Below, one piece after another: positions 25,606 to 34,297 of a stretch of 64,000 nucleotides of DNA. The first letter of the stretch is position 1. Every line of letters begins with the position of its first letter. The translations under genes and the position numbers were made by a program. The notes beneath the pieces were generated by a model. The model saw nothing but the letters and a program-made list of their open reading frames with translations, was not told the origin of the DNA and searched no databases. Source of the stretch: Candidatus Neomarinimicrobiota bacterium (GTDB lineage Bacteria; Fidelibacterota; JAANXI01); NCBI GenBank assembly GCA_021734025.1, contig JAIPJS010000004.1, positions 62,001-126,000 of the forward strand, written 5' to 3'.

Positions 25606-26595
25606 CTACTCTACCAATGTACTATATTCGGCCTGAAGCGAATCCGGATTGATAGTATCCGGTCCACCGGCATGGAGCACCAGCCGGTATCGCAGCGTCA
25701 GTGGACTCTCCGTTGGCACTGCCACCGGCGCCCGACCGGGAAACACCGGATTTTGCATGCTGGCCTCGCTCCGCAGTATCCACGGCGGCGGAAAATTCGG
25801 CAGGGACGGATGGGTAAAGATCGTAATTCCCGATACCGATTCCTCGATAAATGAACCGGAAAAGTCCACCCACGGGCCGGCCTGCACGGCGGTGTTTTCC
25901 GGCGTTACCGCTCCCGAAGTACCGGTAAAGCGGATGCCTTTCGGCAAGCGAATGCGGGCGGAAAATCCGCCGTAGCCCTTCACATCTTCGGAGCCGCCGA
26001 TTTTGACATGCCCATCCAAAGCACGAAGTTCGATGGTAAAATCTATTTTCCGTAGATCCGGCTGGCGTCTGTGGACTTCAATGGTGGTCGTCTCTTTCAC
26101 AAAGGGCACCTGCTCTCCCTGCGCGTCTGTCCAACCGGGAGACATCCACAACACTTCCGCCTGGATCGCGATGGATTCCGGAAGCCCGTTTCTATCTATG
26201 GTAATCTTTTTAAAATCCCAGCGACAATCCTCCAATTCCCATTGATCGCCCACGCGCTTCCCATTGACATACACCTGATGCCACGCCCAGAAGATCCCCC
26301 GCTGGTGCAGGTGATCTTTCGGAAAATCCTCGGTCAGGACTTCGCCAGATAGTCCCCATAATGGGTGGATATAATTTGAACGAGTATACTCACCCCTATA
26401 CGACCTAGGTGCCATTTGGTAAAACAGGATGCTGTCACCGCCCTCAGTGATTAGTACACCATCTCCGGCCCGGGAGGCAGTCAGGCCGTCCCCGGATATA
26501 GTCTGTGCGTTTCCGATTCGGACACAACATAGTCCGACCAATAGAATCAATACGCTCCCAATGAAGGCCAGCATTTTATTTGGAATATTCAGCAT
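25606..26595 (-). CDS. DUF6807 (PmoA-like) secreted protein
   Basis: Exported protein of 329 residues of the DUF6807 family, often annotated as PmoA-like although not a methane oxygenase subunit. Signal peptide about residues 1-30. Family landmarks are GDGVLITEGGDSILFYQ, RSNYIHPLWGLSGEVLTEDFP followed by DHLHQRGIFWAWHQVY, and the closing GPWVDFSG. These genes usually sit in sugar utilisation loci, but the reaction is unknown. Confidence 0.82.
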   Translation of the reverse strand: MLNIPNKMLAFIGSVLILLVGLCCVRIGNAQTISGDGLTASRAGDGVLITEGGDSILFYQMAPRSYRGEYTRSNYIHPLWGLSGEVLTEDFPKDHLHQRGIFWAWHQVYVNGKRVGDQWELEDCRWDFKKITIDRNGLPESIAIQAEVLWMSPGWTDAQGEQVPFVKETTTIEVHRRQPDLRKIDFTIELRALDGHVKIGGSEDVKGYGGFSARIRLPKGIRFTGTSGAVTPENTAVQAGPWVDFSGSFIEESVSGITIFTHPSLPNFPPPWILRSEASMQNPVFPGRAPVAVPTESPLTLRYRLVLHAGGPDTINPDSLQAEYSTLVE

Positions 26596-26739
26596 TTCTC
26601 TGCGCCCCTACGTTGCATATGAAAAAGACAGATCCCATTGCCGAATGTAACAGTTCTGAATTAAAATGTTCGTTAATTTCCGGTACAGGTAGTTTGAACA
26701 GAATTTCGGATTCAAATAAAGGTGGAAACAAGCCATTTT

Positions 26740-26798
26740 GTTTCAATCCTTGTTCTCATTGCCCCGCAGGGATCCCGTTGGGAGATTCGGTCTGTGGT
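26740..26798 (-). repeat. Fossil CRISPR repeat interrupted by 22-bp palindrome
   Basis: The first 22 bases (26740-26761) match the CRISPR repeat variant with CATTG, and 26784-26798 match its last 15 bases except for one G. Between them sits a 22-bp insertion (26762-26783) centred on GGGATCCC, the dispersed mini-palindrome. Confidence 0.8.
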
Positions 26799-27255
26799 GA
26801 AACCAGTGTTCACGTGTTATAGTGTTCCGGTGTTCGAGATGCAAACCGGGTTACCGTGTTATGGTGTTATCGTGTTACGGTTGGCACCTGTCACAGGGCT
26901 AGTGGCACAAGGTTCATATCCAGCGGTGACCGTCGGAGCGAGACAGGTCCAAACCAGGTCGGACCTGATCCCCGCTCACCCCCGCTTCACGGACTCTAAG
27001 CGAGCAACCACCCCCTTATACCCCTATACCCTTATCCCCCTTTTGTTGAGAATCCAGTTGCGCCAGGTTAATCACCGGGAATTTAATTTGACATATTCCA
27101 ATGCGGAGAAATGTGAAGCACTCCGCAGACATTTCAAGACAGACGGGTATTCCCCGGTTGGGAGTACCCGGAGAGTCGGCTGAACTCTGCCAGGACGCCG
27201 GGCGGCTCTCTTCACGGGTTTTGAGCCTCGCCAGAGGCGAAATCCCGCGACGGCG

Positions 27256-27314
27256 GGATCAATCCTTGTTCTCATTGCCCCGAAGGGATCCCTACGGGAG
27301 ATTCGGTCTGTGGT
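27256..27314 (-). repeat. Second interrupted fossil CRISPR repeat
   Basis: Same architecture as the copy at 26740: repeat-like sequence from 27256 to 27277 (the first bases replaced by GGA), a 22-bp GGGATCCC insertion at 27278-27299, then the repeat end at 27300-27314. The shared flank GTGAAACCAGTGTT shows that one copy arose from the other by duplication. Confidence 0.78.
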
Positions 27315-27707
27315 GAAACCAGTGTTCCGGTGTTCGGGTAAAAAAACAGTGTTTAAGTGTAATTGTTAAAGTATTAGTGTCCAAGTGTTCCACACAAATC
27401 CGTACTGCGTATTGCGTAATCAAGGCTCCCGTATTTGTTGTACGCAATACGTAGTACTTTTCCCTATACCTTATACCTCTATACCATTATACCCACTCCT
27501 TTTAGTCCAGTTGCGACAGTTTTTCTCCGGGGATTCAATCTGTCCTCTTCCAATGCAAAGATATGCGAAGTACTACGTCGTTATTTCAAGGTGGATGGGT
27601 ATTACTTGGTTGGTGATATCCACAGAGTCGGTCGTGCCTTGTAAGCGCTCCGATCGTATCTCATCGCTGGTTTTGAGCCTCGCCAGAGGCGAAATCCCGC
27701 GACGGCG

Positions 27708-29870
27708 GGATCAATCCTTGTTCTCTCTGGATTCGGTCTGTGATTCCAGAACACACCCGCCATTAAGGAGGTGATTAATCTGTTTCAATCCTTGTTCTCA
27801 TTGGATTCGGTTTGTGATTTTACGGAAGATGAACGCTCAAAGTATACAGAGCAAGGTTTCAATCCTTGTTCTCATTGGATTCGGTTTGTGATCTATTGTT
27901 AGTGATCCGGTATATATCGTTCTTCCAAGTTTCAATCCTTGTTCTCATTGGATTCGGTTTGTGATATATACGAGATTACGGTCGCACCGGATGATATTGG
28001 GTTTCAATCCTTGTTCTCATTGGATTCGGTTTGTGATTCACTCATCGCTACCGCTCCGGCTCCTGACTGAAGGTTTCAATCCTTGTTCTGTCTGGATTCG
28101 GTCTGTGATGCGGCAGAAATACCCGCCAGAGCGTTCAAACCCTGTTGTTTCAATCCTTGTTCTCTCTGGATTCGGTCTGTGATAAAAATCGCAGCATATC
28201 AGTGCTCCTCGTCTAATTGTTTCAATCCTTGTTCTCTCTGGATTCGGTCTGTGATGGGTATTGGTCTCGCCATTTGCCAGGCGATCCTTATAGTTTCAAT
28301 CCTTGTTCTCTCTGGATTCGGTCTGTGATTGGAATTATGGGAGTTATCAGAGCGCCTGCCGCTGGCTGGTTTCAATCCTTGTTCTCTCTGGATTCGGTCT
28401 GTGATATCGATAACCAGGCGGAGGAAAAGATCCAGGCCGCGTTTCAATCCTTGTTCTCTCTGGATTCGGTCTGTGATCACCCCCGTCCCGGACGATCTGG
28501 AGATGGACATCAGGTTTCAATCCTTGTTCTCTCTGGATTCGGTCTGTGATTACAGATAGACCATTGTCTGCCAATCTGCCATATGGTGTTTCAATCCTTG
28601 TTCTCTCTGGATTCGGTCTGTGATAAAACACAGCAATGGATCTACCGGCAAGGGCAATATGTTTCAATCCTTGTTCTCTCTGGATTCGGTCTGTGATCCA
28701 GTAGCGTTTTCCGGTGACCGCCGAGAAGGTTTTGTTTCAATCCTTGTTCTCTCTGGATTCGGTCTGTGATAATCCCCGCCATGTTGCCATCCTTCAAGAT
28801 CAGAATGTTTCAATCCTTGTTCTCTCTGGATTCGGTCTGTGATCTGCCGGGCCATCTGTTGCGTAAAATCCGAGCGCAGAAGTTTCAATCCTTGTTCTCT
28901 CTGGATTCGGTCTGTGATCTGGAGATCTGATAGTCTGAAAGAAAAGCCCGCCTACAGTTTCAATCCTTGTTCTCTCTGGATTCGGTCTGTGATTCCATAT
29001 TAACGATGAGGGTATGCCTTTAGGAGAGTTTCAATCCTTGTTCTCTCTGGATTCGGTCTGTGATCTCGGCCAGACGGCCACTACGGACGAGACGCCCGGG
29101 TTTCAATCCTTGTTCTCTCTGGATTCGGTCTGTGATTTTGAAAAATCCTCCTCCGACATAATCATGGCATGGTTTCAATCCTTGTTCTCTCTGGATTCGG
29201 TCTGTGATTACTCCCAGAAACAAAGAAAGGCCGGGAACCCTTTGTGTTTCAATCCTTGTTCTCTCTGGATTCGGTCTGTGATCCATATCTCCTAAACTTC
29301 CCCCAGAGAACCCACTGTTTCAATCCTTGTTCTCTCTGGATTCGGTCTGTGATAGACCCCGGCCGCTTTCAACGCCTGCTTCAGTTTTTGTTTCAATCCT
29401 TGTTCTCTCTGGATTCGGTCTGTGATCTTTTGAATCCGTTCGATTTTGACATCCGTTCCCCCTTGTTTCAATCCTTGTTCTCTCTGGATTCGGTCTGTGA
29501 TACGTGGAAAAAGGTCACTGTTCGGAAAATTCCACTGTTTCAATCCTTGTTCTCTCTGGATTCGGTCTGTGATCGAGACGTTGCTATTCAGGCGGGTTCT
29601 GTCCAATTCGTTTCAATCCTTGTTCTCTCTGGATTCGGTCTGTGATTGGATAAGCATTAGTCCTCCTCATCAAAATATTTTTCAGTTTCAATCCTTGTTC
29701 TCTCTGGATTCGGTCTGTGATGGTATATCATGCCGGACGCCCAGTTCGACCAACTCACCTGTTTCAATCCTTGTTCTCTCTGGATTCGGTCTGTGATGTA
29801 CCAGCATCCCGATATAATCATAGACGGTATCGAGTTTCAATCCTTGTTCTCTCTGGATTCGGTCTGTGAT
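27708..29870 (-). CRISPR. CRISPR array, 30 repeats of 37 bp, type I-B locus
   Basis: Thirty 37-bp repeats and 29 spacers of 34-39 bp. On the plus strand the consensus repeat starts GTTTCAATCCTTGTTC and ends GGATTCGGTCTGTGAT. On the minus strand it ends in ATTGAAAC, the usual 8-nt crRNA 5' handle. The array is therefore read on the minus strand, with its leader at 29871-30074 next to cas6. The leader-distal end is degenerate: the outermost repeat (27708-27744) has lost its GTT end. The next four (27782, 27856, 27929, 28001) share CATTGG and GGTTTG changes, and the one at 28073 has one change. Repeats from 28147 onward follow the consensus. Confidence 0.97.
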
Positions 29871-30074
29871 CGCAAATATGCTGAAAATCGCTCAATCATG
29901 GGGGCTGTATGCACCTCCATGCTCGCATATTTTGGCGAACACCCGGTAAACAGACGGGTGATTTTATTGCGATTTTCCGGTCGATTGCAGGATTTCTCCT
30001 TTCGGTATCGTGTTGATTTTTCTTCATTTAACCTGAACTCGTTTTCATCATCTCTATAAATCGGCAGGATGCGG
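29871..30074 (-). promoter_or_regulatory. CRISPR leader
   Basis: The 204-bp gap between the cas6 stop and the newest repeat is the leader by position and array polarity. It is A/T-rich in its cas6-proximal part and contains a hairpin CACCCG..CGGGTG at about 29941-29960. No unambiguous promoter boxes could be assigned. An open frame crosses it but has no family resemblance and runs into the repeats, so I do not call it a gene. Confidence 0.75.
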
Positions 30075-30740
30075 TCAGGTTTCCATCCGTTTGATGGTGC
30101 CGAAACCGTGGGAGACGGCCTTGCCGATTCCCAGGTAATCCGGCAGGTTGAAATTAACCTTGAAATAACCTTCAAAGCCGATGAACTGCACCTTTTTATA
30201 CTCCACCGGACGGTCGGTTTGATGCAATGCGAGTTTCACTTCAAGTTGCTGCTCGATCCAATAATCAAGTCCTTTGGCCTGGGAAAGAATATTGCCGATC
30301 AGGATGCTTTTTAGTTTGTCAGCGCGTTGCTTGTTTGTCTCCAGCGTCTTATACTGCTCGTAATTTTTCTGGTTAAACGGTATCCAGGGCGTTAAAAATT
30401 CGTACTGATAAAATTGCTCACTCCCCCCGTAATCATATTTTGTCTGTTTCAGATTTTTTTCCAGCACCGGATAGGTCTTGTTAATCAGCTGGATTTCGTT
30501 AATCTCGGTGAACAGTTTTTGTATAACCGCATTCCCGTCTTTCACGCTGACAATCGTCGGAATATCGTCCAGAATTTTGTACTGGATCAGCGGATACCGG
30601 TTGCGGGATTTACCATTCTCATGGTTATGAATCAACGGATGGTCGTAAAACGCGCCGCCCAGGTATCCCCGAAGTTTGGCTGGCGGAATGGCTTTTTTCG
30701 CGGTGGTGATGCACTGGAATCTGTTGACGTGGAGTTGCAT
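30075..30740 (-). CDS. cas6: CRISPR pre-crRNA endonuclease Cas6 (Cas6b-like)
   Basis: Processes the array transcript within the repeat to leave an ATTGAAAC 5' handle. The product is about 221 residues from ATG 30740 (MQLHVNRFQC). The N-terminal RNA-recognition-like fold carries NRYPLIQYKILDD, as in the Cas6b N-terminal domain. The C-terminus has the glycine-rich loop GIGKAVSHGFGTIKRM. A TTG would allow a longer frame from 30836, but the extra residues look unlike Cas6 and lie between genes. The ribosome site for 30740 is weak. It is the last cas gene before the leader, after a palindrome at 30852-30879. Confidence 0.85.
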   Translation of the reverse strand: MQLHVNRFQCITTAKKAIPPAKLRGYLGGAFYDHPLIHNHENGKSRNRYPLIQYKILDDIPTIVSVKDGNAVIQKLFTEINEIQLINKTYPVLEKNLKQTKYDYGGSEQFYQYEFLTPWIPFNQKNYEQYKTLETNKQRADKLKSILIGNILSQAKGLDYWIEQQLEVKLALHQTDRPVEYKKVQFIGFEGYFKVNFNLPDYLGIGKAVSHGFGTIKRMET

Positions 30741-30851
30741 GGTGTTTTGGTTGCTTATGGATTCCTTCTTTAACCTCTTCAGTAATAAGATGCAATATAA
30801 ATGAAATGTGAAATTCCTAGATTGATTACACTCCAATCAGAGATATCCAGT

Positions 30852-30879
30852 GTAGAGACGTTTCATGAAACGTCTCTAC
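30852..30879. repeat. GTAGAGAC palindrome between cas3 and cas6
   Basis: Perfect 28-bp palindrome with centre TTCATGAA. It lies in the cas3-cas6 gap on the operon transcript. Confidence 0.9.
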
Positions 30880-30947
30880 TAGGGAATATTCACGTTTCAT
30901 ATATCATCAATTTTCAGGTTTGTATTCATCAAATTCTTCGATTCCTG

Positions 30948-33422
30948 TCATATCATAGAGGTCGTAGTAACTGAATCCGGTTCAAGATTAAATCCGGTTT
31001 CTTTCGTATAAATATTCTCCTGTTTTGCGATTTCAAGCGGAACATATAATAAATTGTCATTGATTTCTGATTTAATATCCGCTGATTTATGATACGGTAT
31101 TAATTGATTGGCGAATACGCTGATGGTATAATCCGCAAGTTTTTGGCGCAGGTATCTGATTTCACCCATAATATTTTTGCGTTCAGCAGAACGTCTTTCG
31201 GTATCAGATAATGATTTGTGAAGTTCGAGGAATCTCTGCAGATGCTGTTCCGATTTTGTATCAGTACAGATTATTACATCTTGCTGTTCGGCTCTCTGTT
31301 CGATTAGCTGGAAATCTTTGACTGCGGTTTCGTTCGCCATCTCTTCAGAATAATTTAGACGCTGCAATCCCTGCAACAACCGATTACTTTCTCCTACGAA
31401 ATCAAAGCCGGAAAAGTAATCGTGGCTCATCCTCAGAAAATCCCGGCTTTCAAAGTGAGGGGCGTCTACGGTTTCTCCGGCCATTTGCATTAATTTCGGA
31501 TCGTAGATCCCGGAATAATCCCTCCCGTTCTCGCGCTGAAGCCGCATTATATACATTTTTCCCGGTTCGTCCAATTCACCGTGCCGGTTGCATCGCCCTG
31601 CTACCTGAACAATACTGTCAAACGGCCCCATATCCCTATAGACGGTCTGAAAACTCAGGTCAATACCGGCTTCAATAAGCTGAGTCGAAACGCATATCAC
31701 CTTCTCCTTCCGTGACAATAAATCCCCAATTTCGTGGATGATGGATTTTCGGTCGGCCGGAGTCTGTAAGGTCGTTAAACATTTAATCTTATATTGAGCT
31801 GAATGCTGCGGGTTTTCAGAAATACGGTTGTAGATTTCCAGTGCCGATTTTTTTGTATTACATACGATCAGTCCCGAATCGCCGGAAAACCCGTCATTGA
31901 ATTTCTGTATAAACTTATCAATTGTTATTCCGGAGAGTCCGTTAATTTTTTCGACAATTACCCTGTTGAATAAGGGGTGCTCAAAATATTTATCGCTCTC
32001 CACAAGGGCGACGCTTTGTTCCGGAGAAAAGATGTGTGGCTGAGTAGCCGTCATCAGGAAAATATAGGTGTCGAATTTTCGGGCAAATATTTCAAATACT
32101 TTGCCGACCAGCGTATGGTAATCAGCGGGAATATTCTGCACTTCATCCAGAATAATAATGCTGTTCACAATATTATGAAATTTCTTGAGCCACCGGTTTT
32201 GGTATCCGATGATGCTTTGAAACAGTTGTACAAATGTGGTGACGATATTGCCCGCATCCCATAACTCATTCAGCATCCGGTCATCATAATAGTTGGCATA
32301 GTCCTGTGAGATTTCGCTATCCCTTTTTTCGCTCCGAATGATTTCCATCGGCGATAGATAGTGATGCTTCAAAAGATATTTGGTGGGGGTTTCCGTAAAA
32401 GCGTCTTCCAAAGACCACGCGAGCAACTGTTCGAATTCTTCATAATTTTGGTCGATAATGGAGGTAAACGGCAGAGCATAAATAATTCGCCGAGATGGCT
32501 CCAGCTGGCGTTTCAGATTGTTTGCCGCCCCAAATGCAGCATAGGTTTTACCGATACCGGTTGGAGCAGTGATGGTGTAAATATGGTTATCCGGATTAAG
32601 CTGCTGGTTTGCGGTAACCTCGCGAAAGAACGCATTCCGCTGGGCATTTAACGGTTTTTCAGGATTAAATTTACCAGGATACCCTTCCCGGAGATGCTCC
32701 AAATACTTATCAACCTCAACCACTAGTTCGCAGGCATTCTCAAAATAATCCACATCCAGTTTGCCGGCCGCCTTCTTGTCCGAATCAATCAATACGGAAA
32801 ACAGGAAATTCGACAGCAGAAAAACTTCAATTTGCTGTTCTTCCTCGAAATCGTTCAATCCATAATGCAAATCCCTGGAAACCTTTCGTGAAAAATCCCG
32901 CTCAATTATCTCCTCTTCCACCAGAGAAGACAGTACATCAAATACTTCCAGGAATTCAAGGTCGTATTCTTGCAAAAGTGTACTATACATTTCAGCAACA
33001 GCCGAAAATTGTTTGTCCTGAATATTTTTCAGTTGTTTCTGCACCGAGGCATTCAGGGTAAACGGGTTTTGTGGTGATTGCAAATTTCCGTGATGGTATC
33101 GCACTGTCAGATACGCCAGCAGCGGGGCTATAGACTTTTCAGGAAATCGCTCCTGTACGAGGACATACGCAAATAAGGAAGAAATTGGAGCATGGTGGGT
33201 ATGATTACCGTCAACTGAATGCGGTGGCAATAATCCTTGGAAATAAGTAGTAGATTTTCCGAAATCATGGGCAATTCCGATGAGATAACTGAGATCGTCA
33301 ATTTCATTTTTCGAAAATAATGAAAAGTTTAGATTTTTATCCTGAACGACCTGTCTTGAATTCTCGGCTACCTGGCTAAGATGATCCTGCATTGACGTTT
33401 CCGGATGCGACTTTAGCATCAT
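30948..33422 (-). CDS. cas3: CRISPR-associated nuclease/helicase Cas3 (HD-helicase fusion)
   Basis: Degrades DNA marked by Cascade. An N-terminal HD nuclease domain shows AHDFGK (His52, Asp53) and a second histidine block HTHHAPIS (about 74-81). The superfamily 2 helicase follows, with APTGIGKT (286-293), DEVQ (426-429), TAT (458-460) and the VQVAGRCNRHGELD motif VI. At 824 residues it is a typical I-B enzyme. The start overlaps the cas5 stop (ATGATG). The annotated C-terminus ends EPDSVTTTSMI. A shift of frame at about 30970 would instead continue with FSYYDLYDMTGIEEFDEYKP to a stop at 30907, so a terminal frameshift is possible. Confidence 0.94.
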   Translation of the reverse strand: MMLKSHPETSMQDHLSQVAENSRQVVQDKNLNFSLFSKNEIDDLSYLIGIAHDFGKSTTYFQGLLPPHSVDGNHTHHAPISSLFAYVLVQERFPEKSIAPLLAYLTVRYHHGNLQSPQNPFTLNASVQKQLKNIQDKQFSAVAEMYSTLLQEYDLEFLEVFDVLSSLVEEEIIERDFSRKVSRDLHYGLNDFEEEQQIEVFLLSNFLFSVLIDSDKKAAGKLDVDYFENACELVVEVDKYLEHLREGYPGKFNPEKPLNAQRNAFFREVTANQQLNPDNHIYTITAPTGIGKTYAAFGAANNLKRQLEPSRRIIYALPFTSIIDQNYEEFEQLLAWSLEDAFTETPTKYLLKHHYLSPMEIIRSEKRDSEISQDYANYYDDRMLNELWDAGNIVTTFVQLFQSIIGYQNRWLKKFHNIVNSIIILDEVQNIPADYHTLVGKVFEIFARKFDTYIFLMTATQPHIFSPEQSVALVESDKYFEHPLFNRVIVEKINGLSGITIDKFIQKFNDGFSGDSGLIVCNTKKSALEIYNRISENPQHSAQYKIKCLTTLQTPADRKSIIHEIGDLLSRKEKVICVSTQLIEAGIDLSFQTVYRDMGPFDSIVQVAGRCNRHGELDEPGKMYIMRLQRENGRDYSGIYDPKLMQMAGETVDAPHFESRDFLRMSHDYFSGFDFVGESNRLLQGLQRLNYSEEMANETAVKDFQLIEQRAEQQDVIICTDTKSEQHLQRFLELHKSLSDTERRSAERKNIMGEIRYLRQKLADYTISVFANQLIPYHKSADIKSEINDNLLYVPLEIAKQENIYTKETGFNLEPDSVTTTSMI

Positions 33423-34153
33423 GAGACAAAAGGTGTATAGAAAGAGATGGTTTTGTCCCGGACTCGAAACGCTTCCTTAAACCTACCCGGAACGCCTTTG
33501 CCACTCATTTCAAAAACGGTATTTACCATGGAATCCTGTTCGCGTCCTACATCAATTTTTCGCATGGTGTTCGGCATGGAGGCACTGTTGATGTCAAACC
33601 CAACCGTGTCACTTAACCCGGAAATGTTTTCCTCGAATGTCAGAGAATCCAGCTTTCCAGAAAAATCTGTCAGGAATTGAATATCCGATTCAGGGATCAT
33701 TCCCGCGTCCTCCACGTATCCTCGAAATGCTCGTTGTCCGAGATATACACCGTAGCCGAGGTTATGGTTTTTACAGCGATGGAACAAGCTATCGAAGAGT
33801 TCAGCATTTTCATGCCAACAGTAGATGCGGAACCGGAGTCTTTCCTCTCTGGGCAGGAGCAGTTCCAAGCGTACCTGGGTCGGCCCACCCTCCTTTTTTA
33901 CGTAATTCATACAGGAGACCTGCTTCCGCACAGGACTTAGCAGCTGCACTCCGATTTTCGATTGTTGTGGTGAGAATGTCTCGTAGTACGTATCTCTTGG
34001 CATTTCCAGGATAGAGGCAAGGATTCCCGTTATCACCGTGCGGGGTGGCACCTCGTAGGTCAACGAGGAAATATTGGAGTAGTACTTTTTAAAGTGCGCA
34101 ATTTTCCCGGTGAGCTGGAATGTCAGTAATCCGGGAATTTTCGGTTCGGACAT
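33419..34153 (-). CDS. cas5: Cascade subunit Cas5 (type I-B, Cas5h)
   Basis: Caps the 5' handle of the crRNA in the Cascade complex. The 244 residues open with LLTFQLTGKIAHFKKYYSNISSLTYEVPPR and TVITGILASIL, the Cas5 RAMP signature. The GYGVYLGQRAFRGYVED loop and the short C-terminal domain follow. A GAGGATC site precedes the ATG. It overlaps cas3 by four bases and is separated from cas7 by 144 bp holding a palindrome. Confidence 0.92.
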   Translation of the reverse strand: MSEPKIPGLLTFQLTGKIAHFKKYYSNISSLTYEVPPRTVITGILASILEMPRDTYYETFSPQQSKIGVQLLSPVRKQVSCMNYVKKEGGPTQVRLELLLPREERLRFRIYCWHENAELFDSLFHRCKNHNLGYGVYLGQRAFRGYVEDAGMIPESDIQFLTDFSGKLDSLTFEENISGLSDTVGFDINSASMPNTMRKIDVGREQDSMVNTVFEMSGKGVPGRFKEAFRVRDKTISFYTPFVS

Positions 34154-34238
34154 ATACGATCCTCATTAGCCTGAATTCTTCATGATACGAAAAAAATCAG
34201 TGGTTCATATTGGGCTTAAAATTAATATCTATAGTGGA

Positions 34239-34266
34239 GTAGAGACGTTCCATGGAACGTCTCTAC
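34239..34266. repeat. GTAGAGAC palindrome between cas7 and cas5
   Basis: Perfect 28-bp palindrome with centre TCCATGGA in the 144-bp gap between cas7 and cas5. Confidence 0.9.
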
Positions 34267-34297
34267 ACTCGATCTGTCGTTTTATGAATTATTCAGA

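Larger units (their letters stand above)
26596..27707. other. Degenerate region beyond the old end of the CRISPR array
   Basis: No intact gene. It holds two interrupted CRISPR repeats (26740-26798 and 27256-27314). A block of about 250 bp is present twice in diverged form (about 27003-27273 and 27463-27725). The last 57 bp of the two copies are identical (27217-27273 and 27669-27725). Within the diverged part, frames 27082-27183 and 27534-27644 encode similar peptides (LRRHFKTDGY and LRRYFKVDGY) with many synonymous differences, suggesting remnants of a coding sequence. The rest is GTGTTA-type low complexity and ATACCCTT tandem sequence. Confidence 0.6.

Noticed and set aside
26722-27183. 153-residue plus-strand frame as a gene
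   Set aside because: Its first two thirds cover an interrupted CRISPR repeat and low-complexity sequence; only the last 34 residues look once coding and are reported as a remnant.
28083-29796. Chains of open frames on both strands encoding repeated FQSLFSLDSVCD or ITDRIQREQGLK peptides
   Set aside because: They are translations of the CRISPR repeats and spacers, not genes.
29837-30175. 112-residue minus-strand frame across the CRISPR leader
   Set aside because: It overlaps the end of cas6 and runs into the first repeat, and has no family resemblance; the position and polarity mark this stretch as the leader.
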